A stretch of 64,000 nt of DNA from JACKIC01 sp964543795 (GTDB lineage: Bacteria; Planctomycetota; UBA1135; UBA2386): NCBI GenBank assembly GCA_964543795.1, contig CAZIZN010000013.1, forward strand, positions 1 through 64,000, in the 5' to 3' direction. Position numbers and translations under genes: made by a program. Shown here piece by piece: positions 16,249 through 26,291 of this stretch. Within the stretch, counting starts at the first letter, position 1. Each line of letters opens with the position of its first letter. The notes under the pieces are model-generated. The model saw only the letters and a program-made list of their open reading frames with translations, had not been told where the DNA came from and did not search any database.

Positions 16249-19200
16249 TCAGAACCGGAACGGCAGGCGCAGGAAGTGCAGTTCGGGCAGCGGCGTGCGC
16301 GGGCTCAGGGCCGGGGCCACGCTGCCGTTGACACTGAAGGTCGTGTCGAACGTCACGTCCCACTGCACGTAGCGCGGCGCACCGTTCACCTGGATCCACG
16401 CGAGCAGCTGCGGGTCCTGCATGTCGTAGACGAAGTTCTGGGGGTTCGCCGGGAAACGCTGGCTGTTGCCTGCCTGCGGATCCTGGTGGAAGGCGAAGCC
16501 GATGCGCAGGTTCGCGTTCGGGATCGGCGTCGAGCTGCCGACGCTCGTGTAGACCGGGCCGAGGCCTTCGGCCTGGTTGGTGACGATCTTGAAGAACTTC
16601 GCGCGGATCTGCACGCGGCTGGGCTGCTCGAGCAGCGTGCTCGCCGCGTCGATCGAGACGAACATCGCGTCGTTCGTGTGGGTGAGGATCCGGCCCGACC
16701 CGATCACGCCGCCGTTGGCGGTCAGCAGCTCCGCTTCGTACTGGCGGTAGCGGTCGTCCTCGGCGCCGATGGGGCTCGCCAGATCGATGCGGATCGCCGG
16801 CTCGCCGAGGTAGGCGGCGTTCGTGTCGAAGGTGACGATGCCGAGTGGGCTGCCGATGGCCGGGTAGCGGATCTTCACCGCGTTCGAGCCCAGTTCTTCG
16901 TAGTCGACGTAGCCCGGCACCGAGGTCTGCAGGTTCGTTCCGGCGAACTCGTAGGTCGGGCCGGCCGCTGCGCCGCCGGCGGTCACGATGCCGCGCGGCA
17001 GGTCGTCCTCGGTCGCGAGCGCGCGTCGTTCGCTGAAGCCGGTGTCGATCCACTTCGACCGCATGCGCGACCGGGCGTTGAACGGCACGGGCAGCAGCGT
17101 CGGCGTCGGGCGGATGTCGCCCTCGCTGTCGCCGATGTTGGTCGGCACGTTGTTGTCGTCGACCATGACGCCCTGCGCGTTCGGGAAGCCGCGCCAGGCC
17201 AGCATCTGTTGCTTGGCGACACCGCTGAGCTCGAGGCCGTTGCGGATCACCAGGATGTTGTCGTCGAGGCGCGTGTTGGTGCCGTCGAGCGTGTTGTCGC
17301 CCGGGGGCGCCATCAGCTGCACGATGCCCATGCCGCCCAGCCCGCCGAGCGGGTTCTCGTCGTAGAGGGTGCCCGCCATCATCGCGGAGCCGCTGGCCGG
17401 GTACTTGTTCGCCAGGACCGTGCTGCCGAACGATCCCGTCGTGCAGACGGCGCCGTCGGCCGAGACGGCGAAGTTGTAGTCGTTCTCCGCGTAGCGCCAG
17501 CGGTTCGCCGAGGCGACGCCGTGGGCGTGCAGGATGATGCGCTTGGCGCTCATCAGCACGACCATGCCGCCCGCACCGCCACCGCCGCCGCCCGCTTCGC
17601 CGCAGGCGCCGACCTGCTCGCCGCCGCCGCCGTTGCCGCCGTCGGCGATGATCTTGCCGGTCTGCTCGACGATGATGTCGCCGAGCGCCTTGACGACGAT
17701 GATGCCGCCGCCGCCACCGCCGCCGCCGCCGCTGTAGTCGTTGGCGGGCTGGTTCGCGGTGAGGCTGCAGGAGAACGACGGCGAGGTGTCACCGCCGCCG
17801 CCACCGCCGCCGCCGCCGACCGGCGTGCTGAGTTCGCCGGTGATGCGCAGGTTGCGGTTGACGTCGATGCCGCTGCCCCAGAAGTCGTTGTCGTTGCGGG
17901 TGTCCGAGAACGGGCGCGGGCCCGCTTCGCCGCCGGCCAGCTGGCCGGTGCGCGCCACGGACGAGCCGCTGCAGCCGGCGCCGCCGATGCCGACCTTCTG
18001 CTGGAAGGAGGTGCCAGTTCCCCGCGGGGACTTGTACCAGGGGTCGCCCTGCGTCGCGAGCGAGCCGCCGCCGCCGCCCGAGCCGCCGCCGCTGCTGTTG
18101 TAGCCCGACCCCGTGTAGCAGCCCGTCGTGCAGGCGAGGCGTCCGCCGCCGCCGCCCAGGCCGGGAACCTGCAGCGGGCCGTTGCCGGTGCCGCCGCGCT
18201 GGTCGCGCAGGGTCGCGCTCGGAGTGCCATCGCCGCCGTTGCCGCCGCCGCAGACGCCGATGCCGCCGGCTTTGGCGAAGTTCGCCGAATTGAGGGTGTC
18301 GACGCGCTGGCCGTTGCCGCCGCGCACGGTCAGGTCGCCGGCGACGCGGAAGTCGCCGCTGACGAGCCACACCATCGGGTTGGGCCCCTGGCCGATCACC
18401 GTGACGCCCTGCGGGATCGTCACGTTGCGGAAGTTGAACACGCCGCCGCTCACGTTGAAGGGCAGGCCGACCTTGGGCACGATCTGCGTCAGCGAGGTGT
18501 TCAGGACCACTTCGCGCACGTTGGGCTCGTAATCGACCGTGGTCGACCGGCCTTCGAACTCGAAGCTGGCCTTGATGTAGCCGGGTGCGACCTCCGCCAC
18601 GGGCTCGGGGAAGGGAGCGTCGAGGTCGAGGTTGTCGGAGTTCAGGAAGTCCTCGACGATGCCGTTGAACTGCTGGCCGTAGGACCTCGCGGTGCGGAAG
18701 ACGCCGAACACGCGGTTGTAGGCGAGATTGGCGACGTTCGACTCGCCGGCGATGTCCTCGAGCGTGTTCTCGACGATGACCCGCACCACGGCATTGTTCG
18801 GCAGCACGCCGACGGGCCGGAGCACCAGTTCCGCGCCGGTCAGGTCGTTGCGCTCGAGGTCCACGTTCGCGGGAATCCACGTGTTGGCGCCGTAGACCGG
18901 GTCGTCGTACTCGAGGAACACGCGGCCGCGCTGGCTGATGTCGCGCACCAGCGGGTTGGTGTCGAGGTTGACCGGCACGTTGGCGTCGCTCGGGTTGAGC
19001 GCCTGATCGAAGGCCAGCCGCACTTCGACGGGAGGTGCACCGAAGAGGTTGAGGGGCACGTCCTGCAGGTCGGTGGCCGTGGTGACCACGAGGCCGACGC
19101 GGGCCGGACCGCCGGAAGCCGGGTTGCGATAGAGCTGTGCCGGCGTCGTGCCTTCGGCGGTCGAGAACTGGAACGTCATCGGCTGCGCCAGCGCCTTGCC

Positions 19201-19659
19201 GGTCGTGTCGCGCAGGCTGGTGCCGGTCACCGCCTGGCCGCCGACGAGCTGCACCAGGTAGGTGCGGCCGGCGCGGAAGCCGCCGTCGTCGTAGGTGTTG
19301 TTCGAAGCGAACCGGGGCACGAACTGCAGGCGACGGCCGGGATCGGTGTCACCGGGACTCGTGGCGACGCGGAAGTTGCCGGAAACGAGTTCGGAGGTCG
19401 GCGTGCCGAGCTGGTCGAGCACCTGGAAGCTGCAGGTCGTCAGCGAGGCCGAGTCGATGTCGACGGCTCGGCTGAGGTCGATGCTCACCGGGTCGTTGAG
19501 GAAGATCCGGCCGCCGTTGCTCGGCGTCGTCTTGAGGACCACGAAGTTGCCGCCGGTGTTGATCTCACCGGTTGTCGACGAGCTGCCGCCGCCACCGCAG
19601 GCGGAGAGTGCAGCAAGCGTCGCAAGAGCCAACAGGGCAGACGTTTCTACTCGCTTCAT
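16249..19659 (-). CDS. Large glycine-rich surface lipoprotein with Ig-like N-terminal region
   Basis: About 1136 residues. The start MKRVETSALL is followed by a hydrophobic stretch and a clear lipobox, LAALSAC, then GGGGSSS, so it is a lipoprotein. The first 350 residues hold Big_5/Ig-like units (TTPSNGGRIFLNDPVSIDLS, and VRLAFDQALNPS). Residues of about 450-750 alternate poly-glycine runs with short beta strands, such as GGGGIIVVKALGDIIVEQTG and IIADGGNGGGG. This pattern occurs in large surface proteins and, in eukaryotes, in the glycine-rich domain of ALK/LTK. The C-terminal part is beta-rich. The coding DNA has long (CCG)n-type tracts, prone to slippage. No enzymatic motif is seen. Its 3' end has been partly duplicated downstream. 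Confidence 0.8.
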   Translation of the reverse strand: MKRVETSALLALATLAALSACGGGGSSSTTGEINTGGNFVVLKTTPSNGGRIFLNDPVSIDLSRAVDIDSASLTTCSFQVLDQLGTPTSELVSGNFRVATSPGDTDPGRRLQFVPRFASNNTYDDGGFRAGRTYLVQLVGGQAVTGTSLRDTTGKALAQPMTFQFSTAEGTTPAQLYRNPASGGPARVGLVVTTATDLQDVPLNLFGAPPVEVRLAFDQALNPSDANVPVNLDTNPLVRDISQRGRVFLEYDDPVYGANTWIPANVDLERNDLTGAELVLRPVGVLPNNAVVRVIVENTLEDIAGESNVANLAYNRVFGVFRTARSYGQQFNGIVEDFLNSDNLDLDAPFPEPVAEVAPGYIKASFEFEGRSTTVDYEPNVREVVLNTSLTQIVPKVGLPFNVSGGVFNFRNVTIPQGVTVIGQGPNPMVWLVSGDFRVAGDLTVRGGNGQRVDTLNSANFAKAGGIGVCGGGNGGDGTPSATLRDQRGGTGNGPLQVPGLGGGGGRLACTTGCYTGSGYNSSGGGSGGGGGSLATQGDPWYKSPRGTGTSFQQKVGIGGAGCSGSSVARTGQLAGGEAGPRPFSDTRNDNDFWGSGIDVNRNLRITGELSTPVGGGGGGGGGDTSPSFSCSLTANQPANDYSGGGGGGGGGIIVVKALGDIIVEQTGKIIADGGNGGGGEQVGACGEAGGGGGGAGGMVVLMSAKRIILHAHGVASANRWRYAENDYNFAVSADGAVCTTGSFGSTVLANKYPASGSAMMAGTLYDENPLGGLGGMGIVQLMAPPGDNTLDGTNTRLDDNILVIRNGLELSGVAKQQMLAWRGFPNAQGVMVDDNNVPTNIGDSEGDIRPTPTLLPVPFNARSRMRSKWIDTGFSERRALATEDDLPRGIVTAGGAAAGPTYEFAGTNLQTSVPGYVDYEELGSNAVKIRYPAIGSPLGIVTFDTNAAYLGEPAIRIDLASPIGAEDDRYRQYEAELLTANGGVIGSGRILTHTNDAMFVSIDAASTLLEQPSRVQIRAKFFKIVTNQAEGLGPVYTSVGSSTPIPNANLRIGFAFHQDPQAGNSQRFPANPQNFVYDMQDPQLLAWIQVNGAPRYVQWDVTFDTTFSVNGSVAPALSPRTPLPELHFLRLPFRF

Positions 19660-19879
19660 GGGAATATCCAGGGACAACCATACCCCGAAACGGAGAGGCG
19701 GGGACTCGGGGTGGCGATAGTCCGCCACAGCACCGCCGTAACGACAACTCGGCGGGGGTGGACGGCCTCGAGAGGGACCGCGGCGATTGTCGCGGCGGGC
19801 GCAGCCCGGTCAAGCCGCGTCCGCGCCCCGCCCCGCCACCCGTGGCCCGGGGCGGACCGGGGCTCCGCCGATGGCATGG

Positions 19880-20473
19880 TCACTTGCGCGTACGCTCGGG
19901 CTTCTGCGGCACCGGGCCGCTGAAGGAGGGGGTGCGCTGCGGCAGCGGGATCGCCCGCTGGGGCTTGCCGAACAGCTTGGTCGGCGACGCCTTCGGATCG
20001 AGCACCCGGGTCATGGCGATCTCGTCGCAGGCCAGGAACTTCGGGCAGTGCATACAATCGTTGAAGACCTTGTGCGGCAGGTCCTCGTGCTGGCACACGG
20101 TGAAGCCGACCTTGTGGAAGAAGTCGGGCACGTAGGTGAACGCGAAGAGCCGCGGGATGCCGAGCCGGATCGCGTCCGCGACGAGGGCTTCGACCAGCGT
20201 GCGGCCGACACCGTGCTTCTGGTGGTCCGGATGCACCGCGAGCGAGCGGACCTCGGCGATGTCGGTCCAGGTGACCGCGAGCGCGCCGCAGCCGGCGAAC
20301 TCGCCATCGACCTCGGCGATGAAGAAGTCGCGGATGTTCTCGATCACCGACGCCGGCGAGCGCGGCAGCATGACCTGCCGCACGGCGAGTTCGTTGACGA
20401 GGGTCATGATCGGCTTGGCGTCCGCCACCAGGGCGGGGCGCACGGTGATGCGACTGGATCCGGCGGCGGTCAT
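19880..20473 (-). CDS. GNAT N-acetyltransferase, probable N-acetylglutamate synthase (ArgA-like)
   Basis: 197 residues. A GNAT domain with the acetyl-CoA motif VRSLAVHPDHQKHGVGRTL is preceded by ITVRPALVADAKPIMTLVNE. After the core comes the cysteine-rich segment CMHCPKFLACDEIAMTR, which is typical of the short ArgA-type acetyltransferases found fused to ArgH in some bacteria. Its ATG overlaps the argH stop by 4 bases (ATGA), making it the last gene of the arginine operon. Position and family together suggest that it makes N-acetylglutamate, the first step, alongside ArgJ. The last 40 residues are basic and Pro-rich with no known role. Function is inferred; family is clear. Confidence 0.85.
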   Translation of the reverse strand: MTAAGSSRITVRPALVADAKPIMTLVNELAVRQVMLPRSPASVIENIRDFFIAEVDGEFAGCGALAVTWTDIAEVRSLAVHPDHQKHGVGRTLVEALVADAIRLGIPRLFAFTYVPDFFHKVGFTVCQHEDLPHKVFNDCMHCPKFLACDEIAMTRVLDPKASPTKLFGKPQRAIPLPQRTPSFSGPVPQKPERTRK

Positions 20474-21914
20474 GGGGTGACCTCCCCGGCGTCGGGTGCG
20501 TCGAGGTCCACACCGTCGCCGTCGCTGGCCCACTCGGCCAACCGGTCTTCCCAGGCGCGCACTTCGGCCAGGACACGCGCCGGCGCCGTCCCGCCGACCG
20601 CCGCGCGCCGATCGAGCACCGCGCGCACGGACAGGGCCTGCTGCAGGTCGACGTCGAGCTGCGGCAGCAGGGTCTTGCGCTCGCCGTCGGGCAGGTCGTG
20701 CAGTTCGACGCCGAGTTCGACCGCCCGGTTGACGGCGCGACCGACGACCGAGTGGGCCTCGCGGAACGGCACGCCGGCCGCGACGAGCAGGTCGGCGAGG
20801 TCGGTGGCGTTGAGATAACCGCGCTCGGCCTCGCGCGCGCAGCGGGCCGTGTCGAACTGGGCGTGGCGCACGGCCAGCGCGGCCACGTGCAGGCACTGCT
20901 CGGTCTCGAGCAGCGCCGGGATCAGGGTCTCCTTGTCGGTCTGCAGATCGCGGTTGTAGGCCATGGGCAGTCCCTTCACGGTCGCCAGCAGCGCCATCAG
21001 CGCGCCCTGCGCGCGACCCGCCTTGCCGCGCACCAGTTCCATCGCGTCGGGGTTGCGCTTCTGCGGCATCAGGCTCGAGCCGGTCGACACGGCGTCGCCG
21101 AACCGGACGAAGCCGGCCTCCTGCGTCGCGAAGAACACGTAGTCCTCGGCGAGGCGGGAGAGGTGGGTCGTCACCATCGCGCACGCGAACGCGAGTTCGC
21201 AGAGATGGTCGCGCGCCGCGGTGGCGTCGAGGCTGTTGCGCGTCGGCCCGTTCTGGAAGCCGAGCTGGTCGGCGAGCGTCTGCCGGTCGACCGGGACCGT
21301 GGTGCCGGCCAGGGCGCCGCTGCCGAGCGGGCACTCGTCCATGCGATCGAACGCGTCGATCAGGCGCTGGCGGTCGCGCGACAACGCCTCGGCGTGGGCG
21401 AGCGCATGGTGGCCGATCGTGATCGGCTGCGCGCGCTGCAGGTGCGTGTAGCCCGGCATCGCATCCGCCGCGTGTGCGCGGGCCTTCTCCACCAGCGCAG
21501 CACACAGGTCGTGCACGCCCTCGATGCAGCCGACGATGCGTTCGCGCAGGAACAGGCGCAGGTCGGTTGCGACCTGGTCGTTGCGCGAGCGGCCGGTGTG
21601 GATGCGCTTGGCGAGGTCGCCGCAGCGGGCACCCAGTTCGCGTTCGACGAGGCTGTGTACGTCCTCGGCAGGGTCGTCGGCCGGCACGCCGTGCTCGGCC
21701 CAGGTCTCGGCGAGGTCGTCGATCGCGTCGCGCACCCGGGCGAGTTCCTCGTCGGTGAACACGCCGGCCTGCGCCAGGGCTTCGCTCCACGCGAGGTTGA
21801 CCTCGAGATCGGCGAAGGCGAGCACGTGGTCGACGGGCAGGCTCTTCTGGAACTCGGCGAACACCGGGTCCAGGCTGCCCTGGAACCGGCCGCCCCACAT
21901 CTGTCCGGCCTGGC

Positions 21915-21918
<4 letters not shown>
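20470..21918 (-). CDS. argH: Argininosuccinate lyase
   Basis: Last step of arginine synthesis: argininosuccinate to arginine and fumarate. 482 residues. Family signatures are MWGGRF at the N-terminus, HTGRSRNDQVATDLRL, MPGYTHLQRAQP and the catalytic loop GSSLMPQKRNPDAMELVRGK. The GTG at 21918 is preferred as start because it overlaps the argG stop as GTGA, the same arrangement used for argB and argF here. An ATG 18 bases further on (21900, MWGGRF) is the alternative. The argA-like gene overlaps its stop. Confidence 0.96.
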
Positions 21919-23129
<1,211 letters not shown>

Positions 23130-23154
23130 AATGGGATCCGGGGTCGACCTCATC

Positions 23155-23256
23155 GCGCGAGGCTGCGGTCGCGGCGACCTCGCGACGGGTTCTGGAGCTT
23201 CGTGTGCCTCATCGCATCAACAGCGCCATGACCGCCTTCTGTACGTGCAGCCGGTT
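23155..23256. repeat. Distal copy of a 102-bp tandem duplication of the argF 3' end
   Basis: Matches 23292-23393 at 101 of 102 positions, offset by 137 bases. It carries the last 15 codons of argF and the stop (still readable as NRLHVQKAVMALLMR and stop), plus 54 bases of downstream sequence. The downstream part holds a hairpin with outer stem CGCGAGG/CCTCGCG (23156-23184). It lies just upstream of argG. Confidence 0.95.
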
Positions 23257-23291
23257 GCCGCGGAGGTTCTGGCTGCGCCCACGATACGTGG

Positions 23292-23393
23292 GCGCGAGGC
23301 TGCGGTCGCGGCGACCTCGCGACGGGTTCTGGAGCGTCGTGTGCCTCATCGCATCAACAGCGCCATGACCGCCTTCTGTACGTGCAGCCGGTT
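23292..23393. repeat. Proximal (original) copy of the argF 3'-end duplication
   Basis: Contains the genuine end of argF (to 23346) and 54 bases after its stop, including the same hairpin at 23293-23321. The only difference from the distal copy is a single base in the downstream part. Confidence 0.95.
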
Positions 23394-24287
23394 CTCCGCG
23401 ATGTCGTAGACCACACTCTGGGGGCCGTCCATGACCTCCTGCGTGACTTCCCAGCCGCGGTGCGCGGGCAGGCAGTGCATGAAGTAGGCGTCGGGTTTCG
23501 CGCGGGCCATCATGTCCTCGTCGACCTGGTAGGCGGCGAAGATGCCGTTGCGCTCCTCGATCTCGTCCTCCTGGCCCATGCTCGCCCACACGTCGGTGTA
23601 GATCGCGTCGGCGCCGTCGGCGGCGGCGTCGGGGTCGTTGAGGATCGTCACCTCGCTACCGGTCTCGGTGCCCGTGCGCATCGCTTCGTTGACCACGCGC
23701 GAGTTCGGCTCGTAGCCCTCGGGGGAGCAGACGCGGATGTGCACGCCGAGCTTGGCGGCGGTGTGGATCAACGAATGGCAGGTGTTGTTGCCGTCGCCGA
23801 CGTAGCAGAGCGTGCGGCCGCGCACGTCGCCCCACTTCTCGGTCAGGGTGAAGAAGTCGGCGAGCGCCTGGCACGGGTGCACGAAGTCGGAGAGCCCGTT
23901 GATCACGGGGATGTCCGCGTGCGCCGCCAGTTCGTCGAGGGTCTTGTGCTTGAACGTGCGCGAGACGATGCCGTGGACCCAGCGCTGCAGGTTCTTGGCG
24001 ACGTCCTTGACCGACTCCCGCGACCCGAGGCGCGCGTCGCGGTGGTCCATGAACACGGCGCTGCCGCCGAGGTCCTGGATGCCGATGTCGAACGTGAATC
24101 GCGTGCGCAGCGAGTCCTTCTCGAAGATCATCGCCAGCCGCTTGTGCCGGAGCACCTGGGTGTGCTCGTCGCGGCCGTGCTTGAGCGCGCTCGCCGTCGC
24201 GAAGATGCGGTGGACGTCCTGGGTGGTCAGCTGCGACGTGCAGAGCAGGTCTTGGACCGAGAGGGGGGACAGGTCGAGTGCGGTCAC
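23346..24287 (-). CDS. argF: Ornithine carbamoyltransferase
   Basis: Makes citrulline from ornithine and carbamoyl phosphate. 313 residues. The carbamoyl-phosphate loop reads KDSLRTRFTF, close to the FEKPSLRTR form in many bacteria. HPCQALADFFT, DVWASMGQE (ornithine loop) and MHCLPAHRGWEVT follow in the expected order, which favours ornithine rather than acetylornithine as substrate. The GTG at 24287 is chosen because it overlaps the argD stop as GTGA and gives a normal N-terminus. The 3' end has been duplicated downstream (23155-23256). Confidence 0.95.
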   Translation of the reverse strand: MTALDLSPLSVQDLLCTSQLTTQDVHRIFATASALKHGRDEHTQVLRHKRLAMIFEKDSLRTRFTFDIGIQDLGGSAVFMDHRDARLGSRESVKDVAKNLQRWVHGIVSRTFKHKTLDELAAHADIPVINGLSDFVHPCQALADFFTLTEKWGDVRGRTLCYVGDGNNTCHSLIHTAAKLGVHIRVCSPEGYEPNSRVVNEAMRTGTETGSEVTILNDPDAAADGADAIYTDVWASMGQEDEIEERNGIFAAYQVDEDMMARAKPDAYFMHCLPAHRGWEVTQEVMDGPQSVVYDIAENRLHVQKAVMALLMR

Positions 24288-25474
24288 GAGTGGACCTCGG
24301 CGGGCTTGGTGGTCGGCATGCGGGTCAGCACGGCGCGCAGGCGCGCGAGGCCGGTCTCGACCTCGGCGGCGGTGATCACGAACGGCGGCACGATGCGCAG
24401 CACGTCGCCGGCCGTGCAGTTGACGATCAGGCGCTCGGCGTAGAGCGCCTTCTGCACCTCGGCGGCCGAGTGCCACAGGCGCAGGCCGAGCATCAGCCCG
24501 CGACCGCGCACTTCGCGAACGATCGGCAGCTCCTGCGCCAGCGCCTCGAGTCCGGCGCGAAGTTGCGCGCCGCGTGCGACGACCTGATCGCAGAGACCCC
24601 GCTCGATCTCGTCGAGGAACACCTGCGCGGCGCGGCAGACCAGCGGGCCGCCGCCGAACGTGGTGCCGTGCTCGCCCTTCTCGAACGTGTCGGCGAGGGC
24701 GGCGGTGGCGAGGCAGACGCCCATCGGCAGCCCGGCGGCGATCGGCTTGGCCAGGGTCACGATGTCGGGCACGACGCCGGCGTGTTGCGCGGCGAGGAAG
24801 CGGCCCGTGCGGCCGCAGCCGCTCTGGATCTCGTCGTGCACCAGCAGGGTGCCGGTCGCCGTGCAGAGCTCACGGGCCGCGCGCAGGAAGCCGGAGGAGA
24901 GCTCGCGGATGCCGCCCTCGCCCTGGACCGGCTCGAGCACGAGCGCCGCGTGCCGGCGCGTGCCGAGCGCTGCGGCGAGCGCGTCCCGGTCCTCGACCGG
25001 CACCCAGGTCACGTCCTGCAGCGGCGCGAACGGCGCGCGGTACTTCGGATTGTGCGTGAGCGAGAGCGCTCCGAGCGTGCGGCCGTGGAAGCCGGCCTCG
25101 AGCGCGACGAAGGAGGTGCGTTCGGGCGTGCCGCGCACGTGCATCGCCTTGCGCGACAGCTTGAGCGCGCATTCGATCGCCTCGGCGCCCGAGTTGGCGA
25201 AGAAGGCCGCCGCCATGCCGGTGAGCGCGCACAGTCGCGTCGCGACGTCTTCGGTGTAGGGGTGGCGGAACAGGTTGCTGAGGTGCACCACCTTGCCCAC
25301 CTGGTCGCGCAGTGCGGCGGCCAGGCGCTCGTGGCCGTGGCCGAGCGCGCTGACGGCGATGCCGGCCAGGAAGTCGACGTACTCGCGACCCTCGCGATCG
25401 AACAGAACGGCGCCGCGGCCGGAGGTGAACACCTCGTCGGCGCGGGCGTAGGTCTTCATCACACCTTCGTCCAT
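24284..25474 (-). CDS. argD: Acetylornithine aminotransferase
   Basis: PLP enzyme converting N-acetylglutamate semialdehyde to N-acetylornithine. 396 residues. Class III aminotransferase landmarks are FLAGIAVSALGHGH, FFANSGAEAIECALKL, FVALEAGFHGRTLGAL, LVHDEIQSGCGRTG and TLAKPIAAGLPMG, where the lysine binds PLP. HGTTFGGGPLVCRAA follows. The start ATG lies 4 bases after the argB stop. Strong family match. Many ArgD enzymes also act on succinyl-diaminopimelate in lysine synthesis. Confidence 0.96.
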   Translation of the reverse strand: MDEGVMKTYARADEVFTSGRGAVLFDREGREYVDFLAGIAVSALGHGHERLAAALRDQVGKVVHLSNLFRHPYTEDVATRLCALTGMAAAFFANSGAEAIECALKLSRKAMHVRGTPERTSFVALEAGFHGRTLGALSLTHNPKYRAPFAPLQDVTWVPVEDRDALAAALGTRRHAALVLEPVQGEGGIRELSSGFLRAARELCTATGTLLVHDEIQSGCGRTGRFLAAQHAGVVPDIVTLAKPIAAGLPMGVCLATAALADTFEKGEHGTTFGGGPLVCRAAQVFLDEIERGLCDQVVARGAQLRAGLEALAQELPIVREVRGRGLMLGLRLWHSAAEVQKALYAERLIVNCTAGDVLRIVPPFVITAAEVETGLARLRAVLTRMPTTKPAEVHS

Positions 25475-25478
25475 GGAT

Positions 25479-26291
25479 TCACTCCGCAGCGGTGGCGCGC
25501 GCCTCGCAGAAGCGTGTGCCGATGGTGGGCAGCAGGGCGCGCAACACCGCGTCGTCGCCCTCGGCGGGCGCGATCTTGATCAGCGCCGCAGGGTTCTCGC
25601 GCAGCGCCAGCAGCGCCGCCTCGAGCTTGGGCAGCATGCCGCCCTTGGCGACGCCGTCTCGCACGAGCCGGTCGCAGTCCGCGGCCGACAGTCGCGGCAG
25701 CACGGCGCGCGCCGCGTCGAGCACGCCCGGCACGTCGGTGAGGAACAGCAGCGCGTCGCAGCGCAGGGCGCGGCAGAGCGGCCCGGCGGCGTGGTCGGCG
25801 TTCAGGTTGAAGAACGGGTCGCCCTCGGCGGCGTCGGCGCCCGGAGCGACCGTGGCGACGACCGGCACGTGGCCCGCAGCGAGCAGCGCCTCGCAGAGCC
25901 GCGGGTCGACGCGGTCGATCGCGCCGACGAAGCCGAGGTCGACGCCGGGGCGCACCAGCCGGCGGGCCGTGAACGAACCGCCGTCGGCGCCGCTGATGCC
26001 GGCCGCGGCGACGCCGGCGCGCTGCAGCGAAGCGACGAGCCTCCTGTTGACCTGGCCGCCGAGCACCATGAGCACGACCTCCGCGGTCCGCGCGTCGGTG
26101 ATGCGCAGGCCGTCGTGATAGCGGTCCTCGATGCCGAGCGCCTTGCCGAGTTCGCGGATCTGGTTGCCGCCGCCGTGTACGACCAGCACCTCGTGGCCGG
26201 CGGCCCGCGCGCTTGCGATCGCTGCGCAGAGGCGGGCACGCGGTGCCGGCTGCTCGAGCTGCGCGCCGCCGATCTTGACCAGGAGCCTCAC
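25479..26291 (-). CDS. argB: Acetylglutamate kinase
   Basis: Phosphorylates N-acetylglutamate, usually the regulated step. 270 residues of the amino-acid kinase fold: LLVKIGGAQLE at the N-terminus, VLVVHGGGNQI, DGLRITDARTAEVVLMVL, FFNLNADHAAGPLCRAL and KGGMLPKLEAA. It is short at the N-terminus and lacks the extra helix of arginine-inhibited hexameric NAGK, so arginine feedback is not expected from the sequence. That is an inference. The GTG start at 26291 overlaps the argC stop as GTGA. Confidence 0.95.
   Translation of the reverse strand: MRLLVKIGGAQLEQPAPRARLCAAIASARAAGHEVLVVHGGGNQIRELGKALGIEDRYHDGLRITDARTAEVVLMVLGGQVNRRLVASLQRAGVAAAGISGADGGSFTARRLVRPGVDLGFVGAIDRVDPRLCEALLAAGHVPVVATVAPGADAAEGDPFFNLNADHAAGPLCRALRCDALLFLTDVPGVLDAARAVLPRLSAADCDRLVRDGVAKGGMLPKLEAALLALRENPAALIKIAPAEGDDAVLRALLPTIGTRFCEARATAAE

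Noticed and set aside
12879..19923. Very long open frames on the plus strand opposite the HExxH gene and the glycine-rich lipoprotein gene
   Set aside because: They are antisense shadows produced by high GC at third positions: low-complexity Arg/Ala/Gly-rich sequence, no domain, and no start context. The minus-strand frames have signal peptides and domains.
23209..23256. Distal argF-tail copy as a separate small gene
   Set aside because: It lacks a start or ribosome site of its own and keeps only 15 codons; it is duplication debris or a regulatory spacer.
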